The translations under genes were made by a program, and so were the position numbers. Below are positions 36,701-45,089 of a stretch of 64,000 bases of DNA, piece after piece. The stretch comes from Candidatus Didemnitutus sp. (GTDB taxonomy: Bacteria > Verrucomicrobiota > Verrucomicrobiia > Opitutales > Opitutaceae), in contig JAGOQJ010000007.1 in the NCBI GenBank assembly GCA_017991595.1, positions 78,023-142,022 of the forward strand, read 5' to 3'. Each line of letters begins with the position of its first letter. Position 1 is the first letter of the stretch. The notes beneath the pieces are model-generated. The model did no database searches, was not told the DNA's origin, and saw nothing but the letters and a program-made list of their open reading frames with translations.

Positions 36701-36732
36701 AAGGGGGTCGTGGCGGAGCGTGCGGGCGGAAC

Positions 36733-37368
36733 TCAGGCCTTGTTCGCCGCGGCGACGAATTCCTTCGCGCGCAGCGTGATCGCGGCCCAGTCCTTGGCCT
36801 TGAGCGCGGCGGGTTGCACGAGGGCGCTGCCCGCGGCGGTGGCGTAGGCGCCGGCTTTGAGGAAGTCGGCGACGGTTTCCGGCGTGACGCCGCCGGTCGG
36901 CATGATGTTCAGGAAGGGGAACGGAGCCTTGAGCGACTTGATGAAGGCCGGGCCGAAGAACTCGGCGGGGAAAACCTTCACGATGTCGGCGCCGAGCTCG
37001 TAGGTGTTGTAGGCTTCCGTCGGCGTGAGCGCGCCGCCGAGGATGGCGAGGCCGCGCTCTTTGCACGCGGCGATGACGGCCGGGCGCACGCAGGGCGTGA
37101 CAATGAACTTCGCGCCGGCGGCCTGCGCTTGGGCGACGGTCTCGGCGTTGACGACGGTGCCCATGCCGAACGTGACGTTCGGGAGCTCCTTCGCGGCTTT
37201 CGCGAGGACGTCGAGCGCGCCAGGCGTGGACATCGTGAGCTCGATGACCGTGAGGCCACCGGCGGCGAGGGCGCGGGCGCAGTCGATGAGACTGTCGGGG
37301 CCGTCGGCGCGGATGAGCGCGATGACCTTCTCTTGTTTGATGCGGGCGAGGACTTCGGACTTGTTCAT
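36733..37368 (-). CDS. eda: KDPG aldolase
   Basis: A 211-residue class I aldolase splitting 2-keto-3-deoxy-6-phosphogluconate into pyruvate and glyceraldehyde-3-phosphate. The conserved Arg is in VIALIRADG, the catalytic Glu in LTVIELTMSTPGA, the Schiff-base Lys in GADIVKVFPAEFFGP, and the phosphate-binding region is IMPTGGVTPE. The ATG at 37368 gives MNKSEVLARIKQEKVIALIR, matching normal starts; an ATG 26 codons earlier adds unlikely sequence. It lies between the LarA-like gene and kdgK in one minus-strand operon. Confidence 0.92.
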   Translation of the reverse strand: MNKSEVLARIKQEKVIALIRADGPDSLIDCARALAAGGLTVIELTMSTPGALDVLAKAAKELPNVTFGMGTVVNAETVAQAQAAGAKFIVTPCVRPAVIAACKERGLAILGGALTPTEAYNTYELGADIVKVFPAEFFGPAFIKSLKAPFPFLNIMPTGGVTPETVADFLKAGAYATAAGSALVQPAALKAKDWAAITLRAKEFVAAANKA

Positions 37369-37442
37369 GGGGAAAGGAGATAACGGGAACGGGCAGGCGG
37401 AAGGGTTAACCGTTTCGCGCGGCGAGGCCGGGCGAAACACTG

Positions 37443-37458
37443 TCATCGCACACGATGA
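37443..37458. promoter_or_regulatory. Palindrome upstream of eda
   Basis: TCATCG-CACA-CGATGA, a perfect six-base inverted repeat with a four-base centre, lies 75 bases before the eda start, in the 151-base gap after the LarA-like gene. A larger hairpin (GTTTCGC...GCGAAAC, 37412-37438) is next to it. The palindrome could be an operator for an internal promoter, though its half-site differs from the TTCA/TGAA sites near the regulator. Confidence 0.35.
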
Positions 37459-37519
37459 GACCGGCGCGCGGCGAATGTCCCGGGGGGCTCATCGTTGCAT
37501 CGCGCGCGGCCATTAGCAG

Positions 37520-38812
37520 CTAAGCGCCACCGGCCCACTTGGGCTTCTGGCGGAGGTGATAGAGACGCTCGCCGGCCTTGGGTTCGAGGAGCACGCCTTC
37601 GTGCTCACGGTTGGCGAAGTCTTCCTTTTTGATCGTGCGCCAGTCGCGGTAGCCGAGGTTGATCTTGCGGCAAGTGGCCTCGGGGATGCCGGTGGCGAGC
37701 GTCACGCGCACGCGCGGCGTTTCGATGCCGGTGGCAGGGTCGTAGGTGCCGATGCCATGCACGTGGGTCGAGTGGGCGAGGATGCCCCAGGGCTCGTGCT
37801 GGAATTTGTCCCACTGTTTCAGGAAATATTGCACACAGTGGTAGCCGATGCGCTCGATGTTCTTCCCGTGCACGACGGAGACCTCGTGGATGTGCGGCGC
37901 GTAGATGATGAGCTCGCCGCCGTCAGCGACGACCGGCTCGAGTTTATACATGCACTTCCCGCCGACCCAGAGCTCGTCATACATCAGCGGCGCGCAGCTG
38001 AGCACGGTGTGGAACGGGCGGTCCTTGTAAGTGATGTGGAGTTCGCGCGAGAGTTCGCTGGCGCCGTCCCACGCTTGCTCGGGCGTGCCGGCGTAGAGGC
38101 CGGCGAGTTCGCCTTTGCCCTGCACGACCATCGCGAAGCAGAACTTCGGCACCGTGACCATCGCGCCGGCGCGGTCGACGACCTTGCGCACGGGCGTCCA
38201 CTTGTTGCCGATGATCATCGGGTTGGTGACGACGGCGCCGAGCCAGTGGAAAAAATTCAGGATCTGCGGGCCGGCGACGCCAGGGAAGAGGTATTTGTTG
38301 CCGCCCGAGAAGCCGACGACCTCGTGCGGGAAGACCGGGCCGATGATGATCAGCTGGTCGTAGTCGAATAGGCGGCGATTGACATGCACGGGCACGTCCA
38401 TCGCGAACAGGCCGCTGGAGAGCTGCTTAATCTCGTCGGCTGGGATGACGCCGAGGTCGCGCAGCGCCGTGGGATTGTCCCACTCGTGGTTGATGAACTC
38501 GACAGAGCGGTAGGTGGTGGCGCGCTCCTCGGCGGTGATCTCGACGCGCGCGTTGATGGCGTCGTCCGGCATCGGCGGATGCGTGCCGAGGGCGATCATG
38601 ACGTCGAACTTCGCGGCGACGCGGCCAAACTGCGCGAAGAGCGTCTTGAACATCAGGCCGACGGGCGCGGTGCGCGTGCCGTCGGGAATGATGAGACACA
38701 CGCGCTGGCCGCGATAGGCTTCGGCCGGGCAGGCTTGGGCGACCAGCTCCGCGACTTCTTCAGGGCGGAGTGCGGCGCCGGAGGCGGCGATCTTTTGGAA
38801 CGGAGCAGGCAC
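37520..38812 (-). CDS. LarA-like nickel-pincer hydroxyacid racemase/epimerase
   Basis: A 430-residue member of the LarA (DUF2088) family, whose proven members isomerise 2-hydroxyacids using a nickel-pincer nucleotide covalently held by a lysine. Here His163, Lys173 and His189 (in FPHEVVGFSGGNKYLFPG and NFFHWLG) have exactly the spacing of Lactobacillus LarA His174, Lys184 and His200. His109 in FINHEWDN may be the other catalytic histidine. Other conserved parts are IIPDGTRTAP and IALGTHPPM. Its place between an IclR regulator and the KDG genes suggests a sugar acid, for example a gluconate/mannonate-type 2-epimerisation, as substrate; that is inference. Cofactor genes larB, larC and larE are not in the window. 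The start is GTG. Confidence 0.8.
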   Translation of the reverse strand: MPAPFQKIAASGAALRPEEVAELVAQACPAEAYRGQRVCLIIPDGTRTAPVGLMFKTLFAQFGRVAAKFDVMIALGTHPPMPDDAINARVEITAEERATTYRSVEFINHEWDNPTALRDLGVIPADEIKQLSSGLFAMDVPVHVNRRLFDYDQLIIIGPVFPHEVVGFSGGNKYLFPGVAGPQILNFFHWLGAVVTNPMIIGNKWTPVRKVVDRAGAMVTVPKFCFAMVVQGKGELAGLYAGTPEQAWDGASELSRELHITYKDRPFHTVLSCAPLMYDELWVGGKCMYKLEPVVADGGELIIYAPHIHEVSVVHGKNIERIGYHCVQYFLKQWDKFQHEPWGILAHSTHVHGIGTYDPATGIETPRVRVTLATGIPEATCRKINLGYRDWRTIKKEDFANREHEGVLLEPKAGERLYHLRQKPKWAGGA

Positions 38813-38874
38813 GGTTAATAAATATGAAGTCGATTCTGGGGCGGAAGGGAATCCGAAACTTGCCTGCGGGTGCG

Positions 38875-39690
38875 TCAGTCGCCCGAGGCTCCGTCGGTGT
38901 AGCCGAGACTGCGGGCCAGATCGGCGGCGGCGGCGGTGACCTTGGCGGCGAACTCAGGGATGCGCTCCTTGGAGAAGCGCACCGTGGCAGCGGTGATGCC
39001 GAGGGCGGCGACGACGTTGCCATCGGAGCCGAACACCGGGGCGGCGAGGCAGCGGACGCCGGGGTGGTATTCCTCGTTGTCGAGGCTGTAGCCGCGTTTG
39101 CGCGTGAGCTCGGCCTCGCGTTTGATCTCGGCGAAGGTCGTGAGCGTGTGCGGCGTGCGGCGGGCGGACTCCTTGCGGCTGAACCACTCGGTGAGCCGCG
39201 CTTGGTGCAGGAACGCGAGGAAGATCTTGCCCGTGGATGAGCAGTGCAGCTCCGCCAAGTAACCGGGGCGCGAGGCCGCGCGGAGCGGGTGGGGGCTGTC
39301 CTGCACGGCGACGATCAGAGCGCGGTTGTCGCAGGGAATCGCGAGGTGCGAGGTTTCCTCGGTGGTCTGCGTCAGCTGTTGCAGCACGGGCAGCGCCGCC
39401 TCGCGGATCTCGGTGCCGGCGAGCGAAGCGTTGCCGAGGTGGATGAGCACCGGGCCGAGCTCGAAGCGGCCCTCGACCTTGCGCACGAAGCCCTCGAGTT
39501 GCAGCGTGGCCATGATGCGCAGCGTCGTGGTGACGGGCAGCCCGAGCGTGCGCGCGATGTCCGCGACCTTGCAGCCCTCCTTGCTCGTCCCGAGCAGTTT
39601 GAGGATGTCGCACGCGTTCCGCAGATTCGGGATCACGTAGCGCTCCAGGCTGGAGGCAGTGTCGTCGTTTTTGCTGGCCGGACGTTTCAT
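38875..39690 (-). CDS. IclR-family transcription regulator
   Basis: A 271-residue regulator. The N-terminal winged helix-turn-helix covers about 20-85 (ILKLLGTSKEGCKVADIARTLGLPVTTTLRIMATLQLEGFV) and the IclR effector domain the rest (LHCSSTGKIFLAF, RGYSLDNEEYHPGVRCLAAPVF, VVAALGITAATVRFSKERI). It heads the minus-strand operon for KDG use and is divergent from the first TonB receptor. Its likely ligand is a pectin breakdown product, as for the IclR-type KdgR of plant-pathogenic enterobacteria. The ATG at 39690 was chosen; an earlier ATG at 39789 gives non-conserved sequence and would lie over the putative operator. Confidence 0.85.
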   Translation of the reverse strand: MKRPASKNDDTASSLERYVIPNLRNACDILKLLGTSKEGCKVADIARTLGLPVTTTLRIMATLQLEGFVRKVEGRFELGPVLIHLGNASLAGTEIREAALPVLQQLTQTTEETSHLAIPCDNRALIVAVQDSPHPLRAASRPGYLAELHCSSTGKIFLAFLHQARLTEWFSRKESARRTPHTLTTFAEIKREAELTRKRGYSLDNEEYHPGVRCLAAPVFGSDGNVVAALGITAATVRFSKERIPEFAAKVTAAAADLARSLGYTDGASGD

Positions 39691-39787
39691 GGGCGAAAGG
39701 GGTCTCATGCGTCTCCGCACGGCGGAGCAAGTCCGGGGCGGGGATGGGGAACTGGGAATTCTCGCCGCATCCATAAGTGAACCAGGC

Positions 39788-39801
39788 ATTCATTAGCGAA
39801 T
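39788..39801. promoter_or_regulatory. Candidate IclR operator (imperfect)
   Basis: ATTCATTAGCGAAT. It shares the run TTCATTAG with the palindrome at 45001 (GTTCATTAGTGAAC) and has the same arrangement, TTCA-N4-YGAA, with one mismatch in the right half. It lies 98 bases before the regulator start, so it may mediate autoregulation and also control the divergent receptor gene. Confidence 0.45.
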
Positions 39802-39983
39802 CATTTTCCCCGCGACGTGCTTCCAGCACCCGCGAAGAGTTGGCGAGCCGGTGCTCGTCGCCGCTTGGGCGCCTGATTGTGCGGTCGCTGCTTCGGATCA
39901 GCGCGGCAACGGGCGGCGGCCTTCCCGGCACGTGGGTAAGAGGAGTCGGGCTGCGGTGATAGCAGTCGGGAGCTTTTTGTGTC

Positions 39984-40005
39984 ATTTGTTCAACGGTGGA
40001 CAAAT
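39984..40005. promoter_or_regulatory. Inverted repeat before the first TonB receptor
   Basis: ATTTGT and ACAAAT form six-base arms separated by ten bases, 45 bases before the ATG at 40050. It may be an operator or a leader-transcript hairpin. There is no related copy elsewhere in the window. Confidence 0.3.
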
Positions 40006-40049
40006 TTCCGCCTCGCCTGCCGGTGCGTGGCCGTTTCGCATAGGGCATA

Positions 40050-42224
40050 ATGCGTCGTTTGTTGCTGTTCTGCGGGGTGTTACTCTGTGCCGGAGCTGGT
40101 TTGTGGGCTCAAACCAAGGATGAGCCGCCGCCTCTGGTGATGGATCCGTTCACCGTCGATGGGTTGGCCGATGAGGAATACGACCGCACGGGCATGGGCT
40201 CCGTGGAGGAGCAGATCCGCGACGAGCCGTTTTCGAACGATCTCATCAGCCTCGCCGACTACACCGACGAGACCAATCTCACGCTCGAACTCGCCGCGGA
40301 CCTCGCCGCGGTGTCGAATCCCTCGCCGTCCGACCGTATCGTGAGCGAGGACCGCCTCAATCTCCGCGGCTTCCCCACGCCCACGCTGCGCAACAGCTTC
40401 ATCCGCGTCGGCGTGGCGGAGTCTCTCAACAGCGGACGCACGATCGTTATCCAAGGCCCGCTCGTGCCCGTGCTCGGTCGCGCGGCGCCGGGCGGCATCC
40501 AGGATGTGCATGCGGCCCGGCCGCGCGTGAAGGCGCAGCAGCGCCTCGACCTGCAATTCACCGATCAGGACCGCCGCCGGGTCGCCTACGAGACCACGGG
40601 GCCGGTCGTGAAGAAGAAGGCCTGGCAGCGCGTCGCCGTGAACTGGCAGCGGCGCGAAGGCCCCGAGGCGTTCACGCGGGAGGAATTGCTCTCCGTCAGC
40701 ACCTCGCTCACGTGGAAACACAGCCGCGCCGCCAGCTCGATGATCTCGGCCGACTATCGCGACATCAAGGCCCGGGTCACCCCCGGCATCCCCGAGTATC
40801 GGCCCGCCGGCGGTGGCTTGATCGCCGGGCCCTATCTACCGCTCGCCTATTTCAACGCCAACGGTCCCGAAGCCGCCGTGCGCCGGCGCAGCATGACCAT
40901 CGCGGCGCAGTTCGACGGCCAGATTAATCCCAATTTCTCCCTGCGCGCCAATGTCGAGGGCTGGTGGCGCGACATCGAGCAGGACCGCTTCACCACCTCC
41001 GTGCTCTCACTCGACACCGGCCTGTTCGAGGGCACGCGCGAGCCGCGTCACATCGAGCAGCCGCACCAGGCCATCGTTTCGATGGTGGAGCTCACTGGGC
41101 GTTTCCGCGCCTTCAAGGCGGTGCACAAGTTCCTCGCCACGGCGAGCCACACCTGGGGCACCTACGGACGCGAGGACCGCGCTCTCTCCATCGCCGACCG
41201 CAACGCCCTGCCGCTCAGCGTGCGGCGCTTCGATCCCTTCAATCCCGACTACTACGCGCCGGCTTACGATCCCTTGCTCTACAACCGCGTGGTGACCGAC
41301 CGCACCGAACGCGCGCGCTATGGCGCGATTGAGATCAGCGATCGCATGGCCTTCGCCCGCGGACGCTGGGTGGCCTCCACGGGCCTGCGCTACGACACCG
41401 TGGAGCTCGAGGTGCAGGACGACCGCGTCAACGCCCCGTGGCCGCTCGTGCGCGACACCGTCGCACAACTCAGCTACCACGCCGGCCTCAACTGGCAGGT
41501 CGCCCCCAGCAAACTGCTCGCCTACGCCAGCGTCAGCACCGCCTTTGACCCTTCCACTCGCGTCGACGCGCGCACCGGCCGCATCCAGGATAACGAGACC
41601 ACTCTCGGCTACGAAGCCGGCGTGAAGGGCCGCTCCTTCAAGGGCAAAGTCGACTACAGCGCGGGCGGCTTCCAGCTGTTCAACCAGCACATCTCGCGCC
41701 GCAATCCGCTCTACGACGACCCGATCGCCGATGCGAACCAGACGCAGCCGCAACTTGTCGCCGCCGGCGAGGAGCGTTACCGCGGCCTGCGCTTCGACCT
41801 GCGTTGGCAGATCGCCAAGCCCGTCCTCTTCATCGCGCGTTCGGTTTACATGAAGGCCGTGACCACCGCGTCGCCCGACTTGCCGCAAGAAATCGGCCGC
41901 GAGATCTCGCGCCTGCCCGGCTTCACCGCCACCGCGCAGCTGCGTTATCGCTCGCTGGCCAAGACGGGCGGCTGGTTCAGCTCCGGCACCTGGCAATACA
42001 TCGACGGCTACGTTGGCAATTACGCCGACACCCGCCGCGCCTATCTTGAATACCCCGGCTACGGCGTCGTGCACGGCAACGTCGGCTACTCCTGGCGCGG
42101 TCCCAAGCGCACGCTCGAGGTCGAGACCGGCGTGCGCAACCTCTTCGACCGCGACCTGCTCACCAGCCACGCGCGCGTCAACGCCGACCGCGAGCTCACG
42201 TTCACGACGCGCCTGTATTTCTGA
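40050..42224 (+). CDS. TonB-dependent outer-membrane receptor
   Basis: A 724-residue outer-membrane protein with signal peptide MRRLLLFCGVLLCAGAGLWAQ. The plug domain includes DRLNLRGFPTPTLRNSFIRVG and LGRAAPGGIQDV, similar to plugs of siderophore-type receptors. The rest is a beta-barrel with alternating strands, ending RELTFTTRLYF with a terminal phenylalanine, as expected for barrel insertion. It lacks the carboxypeptidase-like N-domain of the second receptor. Given its place beside the regulator and pectin enzymes it probably imports pectin fragments, but the ligand is not proven. The CE8-GH43 gene follows after 115 bases. Confidence 0.85.
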   Translation: MRRLLLFCGVLLCAGAGLWAQTKDEPPPLVMDPFTVDGLADEEYDRTGMGSVEEQIRDEPFSNDLISLADYTDETNLTLELAADLAAVSNPSPSDRIVSEDRLNLRGFPTPTLRNSFIRVGVAESLNSGRTIVIQGPLVPVLGRAAPGGIQDVHAARPRVKAQQRLDLQFTDQDRRRVAYETTGPVVKKKAWQRVAVNWQRREGPEAFTREELLSVSTSLTWKHSRAASSMISADYRDIKARVTPGIPEYRPAGGGLIAGPYLPLAYFNANGPEAAVRRRSMTIAAQFDGQINPNFSLRANVEGWWRDIEQDRFTTSVLSLDTGLFEGTREPRHIEQPHQAIVSMVELTGRFRAFKAVHKFLATASHTWGTYGREDRALSIADRNALPLSVRRFDPFNPDYYAPAYDPLLYNRVVTDRTERARYGAIEISDRMAFARGRWVASTGLRYDTVELEVQDDRVNAPWPLVRDTVAQLSYHAGLNWQVAPSKLLAYASVSTAFDPSTRVDARTGRIQDNETTLGYEAGVKGRSFKGKVDYSAGGFQLFNQHISRRNPLYDDPIADANQTQPQLVAAGEERYRGLRFDLRWQIAKPVLFIARSVYMKAVTTASPDLPQEIGREISRLPGFTATAQLRYRSLAKTGGWFSSGTWQYIDGYVGNYADTRRAYLEYPGYGVVHGNVGYSWRGPKRTLEVETGVRNLFDRDLLTSHARVNADRELTFTTRLYF

Positions 42225-42339
42225 GGTTCAGTGCGCCGCGCTGTCGTCTGCTTGAACGACTCGCGGCGAACGCCGGTTAAACAATGCGCGCGCGAATACG
42301 TTCGCGAAAAAGGCGCGGCTGTCTTGTCGTGCCGGCCCG

Positions 42340-44862
42340 ATGAGATTCGTTTTTGCGTGCCTGCTGTCGTTGCTCGGGTTCCTGCCCGCGTGGGCTGGGG
42401 AAGCGGCCTTCGCGGCTGATGCGGTCGTCGCGGCCGACGGCTCCGGGGATTACCGCTCGTTGCAGGAGGCGATCAGCGCCGCACCGATGCGCGCGCCCGC
42501 TGCGGGTGCGCTCTGGCGCATCCTCGTCCGGCCCGGCGTCTATGAGGAGCGCATCTACGTGCAGCGTGAGCGCGGGCGCATGCACATCCGCGGCGAGGAC
42601 GCCGCGCGCACCGTGATCCGTTACCACCTCCACGCCGGCGTCGTGGGTGAGGACGGCAAACCCATCGGCACCTTCCGCACGCCCACGGTGCACATCGACG
42701 CGGACGACATGATCTGGGAAAACCTCACGCTCGCCAACACCGCCGGCCCGGTCGGGCAGGCCCTCGCGCTCCGCGCGGACGGCGACCGGTTGCAGTTCCG
42801 CGGTTGTCGTTTCCTCGGCTGGCAGGACACCGTGCTGCTGAACCGCGGACGGCATTACTTCGAGCAGTGTTACATCGAAGGCCACGTGGATTTCATCTTC
42901 GGCGCCGCGACGGCGTGGTGGCAGGATTGTCACATCCATGTGCTGCGCGACGGCTACATCACCGCCGCGTCGACACCGGCGGAGCAGCCGCATGGGTTTG
43001 TGTTCGCCGATTGCCGCATCACCGGCGAGGAAGGCGCGCGCACTTATCTGGGCCGGCCGTGGCGCGACTACGCCGCGACGGTGTTCCTGCGCACGACGAT
43101 GACGGGGGCGGTGCGGCCCGAGGGCTGGCACAATTGGAAAAAGCTCCACGCCGAGCATACCGCACGCTACGCCGAGCACGGCTCGCGTGGTGCCGGCGCC
43201 AACGACGCGGCGCGCGTGCCGTGGGCGCGGCGCCTGACCGAGTCCGAGGCGGCGGTGCTCACACCCGCGGCCGTATTGGGCGGAGCGGATGGCTGGGATC
43301 CTCTAGCGTCCGCTGGCCAAGCCGCGCCGTGGATGCCCGACCTCGGCGACGGGCGCTACCGCAACCCGGTCCTTGCCGCGGATTATTCCGATCCCGACGC
43401 CGTGCGCGTGGGCGACGATTATTGGCTGACTTCGTCCAGTTTTAGTCAGGTGCCCGGCCTGCCGATCCTGCACTCGCGCGATCTGGTGAACTGGCGTCTG
43501 GTCACGCACGCGCTGCCGCGCTTGGTGCCGGAGGCGGCGTTTGCGCAGCCACAGCCCGGCAAGGGCGTGTGGGCGCCCTCGTTGCGTCACCACGACGGCA
43601 AATTCTGGCTCTATTACCCGGACCCCGATTTCGGGATCTATCTCATCACGGCCACCGATCCGCGCGGACCATGGAGCGCTCCGGTGCTCGTCAAGGCGGG
43701 GCAAGGCCTGATCGATCCCTGCCCGTTGTGGGACGAGGATGGCACACTCTACCTGATCCACGCGTGGGCAAAGTCGCGCTCCGGCATCAACAACGTTCTC
43801 ACGCTGCTGCGGCTTGATGCGACGGGCACGCGCGTCGAAGAGGATTTCGGCGTAGTGATCGACGGCCACCGCCTGCCCGGTTACCGCACGCTCGAGGGAC
43901 CGAAGCTCTACCGGCGCAACGGCTGGTATTATGTTTTCGCGCCCGCCGGCGGCGTGAAGGAGGGCTGGCAATCGGTCTTCCGTGCCCGCGATTTGCGCGG
44001 CCCCTACGAGGATCGCATCGTGCTCGAGCAGGGCTCGACCCCGATCAACGGCCCGCACCAAGGCGCGCTCGTCGACACGCCCGGTGGCGAGTGGTGGTTC
44101 TTACATTTTCAAGACAAGGAGGCTTATGGCCGCGTCGTGCACCTGCAGCCCGTGCGTTGGCAGGACGACTGGCCGGTGATCGGTCGCGATGACGATGGCG
44201 ACGGGCGCGGCAAGCCTGTGCTCGTGCATCGCAAGCCGGCGCTGCCTCCGCAAGTGCCCGCGGCGCCCACGACTAGCGATGAGTTCGAATCCAGCACGCT
44301 CGGGTTGGCGTGGCAGTGGTCGGCGAATCCCGAGGAGCGTTGGTATTCGCTCACCCAGATGCCGGGTGCGCTGTGGCTCGCGGCGCAGGCGATCCGTGGT
44401 CCCAACCTGCACACGGCGCCCAATCTGCTGCTCCAGAAATTTCCGGCCGAGGAGTTTTCCGTCACCACACGGTTGAGCGTCGCTGCGGGCACACGGGCCG
44501 GACTGGTCGTTTACGGGGCGAGCTACGCTTGGCTCGGCGTCGAGTTCGGCGCGTCAGGAGCGCGCGTGGTGTTGCGCCAATGCGCTGACAAAGCCCCGAC
44601 GGCCGCGGAGCGGGAAGAATTCGCCGCCGATCTGCCGGGTGGGCCGGTGGAATTGCGTGTGACCGTGCGGTCCGGTGCGCGGTGCGAGTTCAGTTACCGT
44701 GGGGCAGGGGAGGCGGAGTTCCGCGTCCTGCCATGGCCATTCGCGGCGCGCCCCGGGCGTTGGATCGGGGCGAAGGTGGGACTCTTTTGCCAGCAAACCG
44801 GCGATGCGCCGGGTGGCGTGACGGCGGATTATTTTCGCGTGACGGCGGTGCGGCCGGAGTGA
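42340..44862 (+). CDS. Pectin methylesterase (CE8) fused to GH43 glycosidase
   Basis: An 840-residue secreted two-enzyme protein with signal peptide MRFVFACLLSLLGFLPAWA. Residues 25-320 are a CE8 pectinesterase: catalytic Gln in GQALAL, acids in FLGWQDTVL and VDFIFGAA, and the Arg in LGRPWRDY. Residues 345-640 are a GH43 five-bladed propeller: base Asp in ADYSDPDAVRVGDDYWL, second Asp in LIDPCPLWDEDG, and acid Glu in RTLEGPKLYRR. The last 185 residues form a concanavalin-like beta domain (TSDEFESSTLGLAWQW) common after GH43. It would strip methyl esters and trim arabinose or xylose side chains from the same polymer. Confidence 0.88.
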   Translation: MRFVFACLLSLLGFLPAWAGEAAFAADAVVAADGSGDYRSLQEAISAAPMRAPAAGALWRILVRPGVYEERIYVQRERGRMHIRGEDAARTVIRYHLHAGVVGEDGKPIGTFRTPTVHIDADDMIWENLTLANTAGPVGQALALRADGDRLQFRGCRFLGWQDTVLLNRGRHYFEQCYIEGHVDFIFGAATAWWQDCHIHVLRDGYITAASTPAEQPHGFVFADCRITGEEGARTYLGRPWRDYAATVFLRTTMTGAVRPEGWHNWKKLHAEHTARYAEHGSRGAGANDAARVPWARRLTESEAAVLTPAAVLGGADGWDPLASAGQAAPWMPDLGDGRYRNPVLAADYSDPDAVRVGDDYWLTSSSFSQVPGLPILHSRDLVNWRLVTHALPRLVPEAAFAQPQPGKGVWAPSLRHHDGKFWLYYPDPDFGIYLITATDPRGPWSAPVLVKAGQGLIDPCPLWDEDGTLYLIHAWAKSRSGINNVLTLLRLDATGTRVEEDFGVVIDGHRLPGYRTLEGPKLYRRNGWYYVFAPAGGVKEGWQSVFRARDLRGPYEDRIVLEQGSTPINGPHQGALVDTPGGEWWFLHFQDKEAYGRVVHLQPVRWQDDWPVIGRDDDGDGRGKPVLVHRKPALPPQVPAAPTTSDEFESSTLGLAWQWSANPEERWYSLTQMPGALWLAAQAIRGPNLHTAPNLLLQKFPAEEFSVTTRLSVAAGTRAGLVVYGASYAWLGVEFGASGARVVLRQCADKAPTAAEREEFAADLPGGPVELRVTVRSGARCEFSYRGAGEAEFRVLPWPFAARPGRWIGAKVGLFCQQTGDAPGGVTADYFRVTAVRPE

Positions 44863-44955
44863 CGGGCACGTGTGCTTGGCCTCGCCTCGCGGAGTGCGCG
44901 GGTTCGCGATCGGAGTGGAGGCGCGGATTTTTCACCGATGGCTGCGCGGTGCCCA

Positions 44956-44980
44956 TTTTGAGATTGCACGGGGCTCAAAA
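44956..44980. promoter_or_regulatory. Inverted repeat TTTTGAG-N11-CTCAAAA
   Basis: Perfect seven-base arms separated by eleven bases, immediately upstream of two further palindromes and about 110 bases before the second receptor start. It might overlap a -35 region (TTGAGA at 44958). Whether it binds a protein or is part of the promoter is unknown. Confidence 0.4.
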
Positions 44981-44996
44981 CATTCACATATGAATG
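44981..44996. promoter_or_regulatory. Candidate operator CATTCA-CATA-TGAATG
   Basis: A perfect inverted repeat with six-base arms and a four-base centre. Its core TTCA-N4-TGAA is the same as in the neighbouring palindrome at 45001, and the two centres are 19 bases apart, about two helical turns. This tandem layout is typical of a cooperative regulator. Confidence 0.55.
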
Positions 44997-45000
44997 CATA

Positions 45001-45014
45001 GTTCATTAGTGAAC
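45001..45014. promoter_or_regulatory. Candidate operator GTTCA-TTAG-TGAAC
   Basis: A perfect inverted repeat with five-base arms and a four-base centre, 75 bases before the second TonB receptor start. It shares TTCATTAG with the site in front of the IclR regulator at 39788, which makes that regulator the best candidate to bind it. Confidence 0.55.
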
Positions 45015-45089
45015 GTGCGCTGCCCGCCCCAACCCCCATCCTGCGGTGGTCGTCGCACTCGAGACTGTTAACCCTAACCCCACCTGAAC

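Larger units (their letters stand above)
39691..40049. promoter_or_regulatory. Divergent control region of IclR regulator and TonB receptor
   Basis: A 359-base region between the two divergent starts, with no coding sequence. It holds a palindrome at 39788-39801 with an additional TGAAC half-site at 39777-39781, and a second inverted repeat close to the receptor start at 39984-40005. The rest is GC-rich without features I can name. Confidence 0.6.

Noticed and set aside
39788..45014. Assigning the palindromes to the enterobacterial KdgR consensus
   Set aside because: KdgR sites are TGAAA...TTTCA-like, the opposite half-site order; only the regulator family is shared, so the name kdgR is not used.
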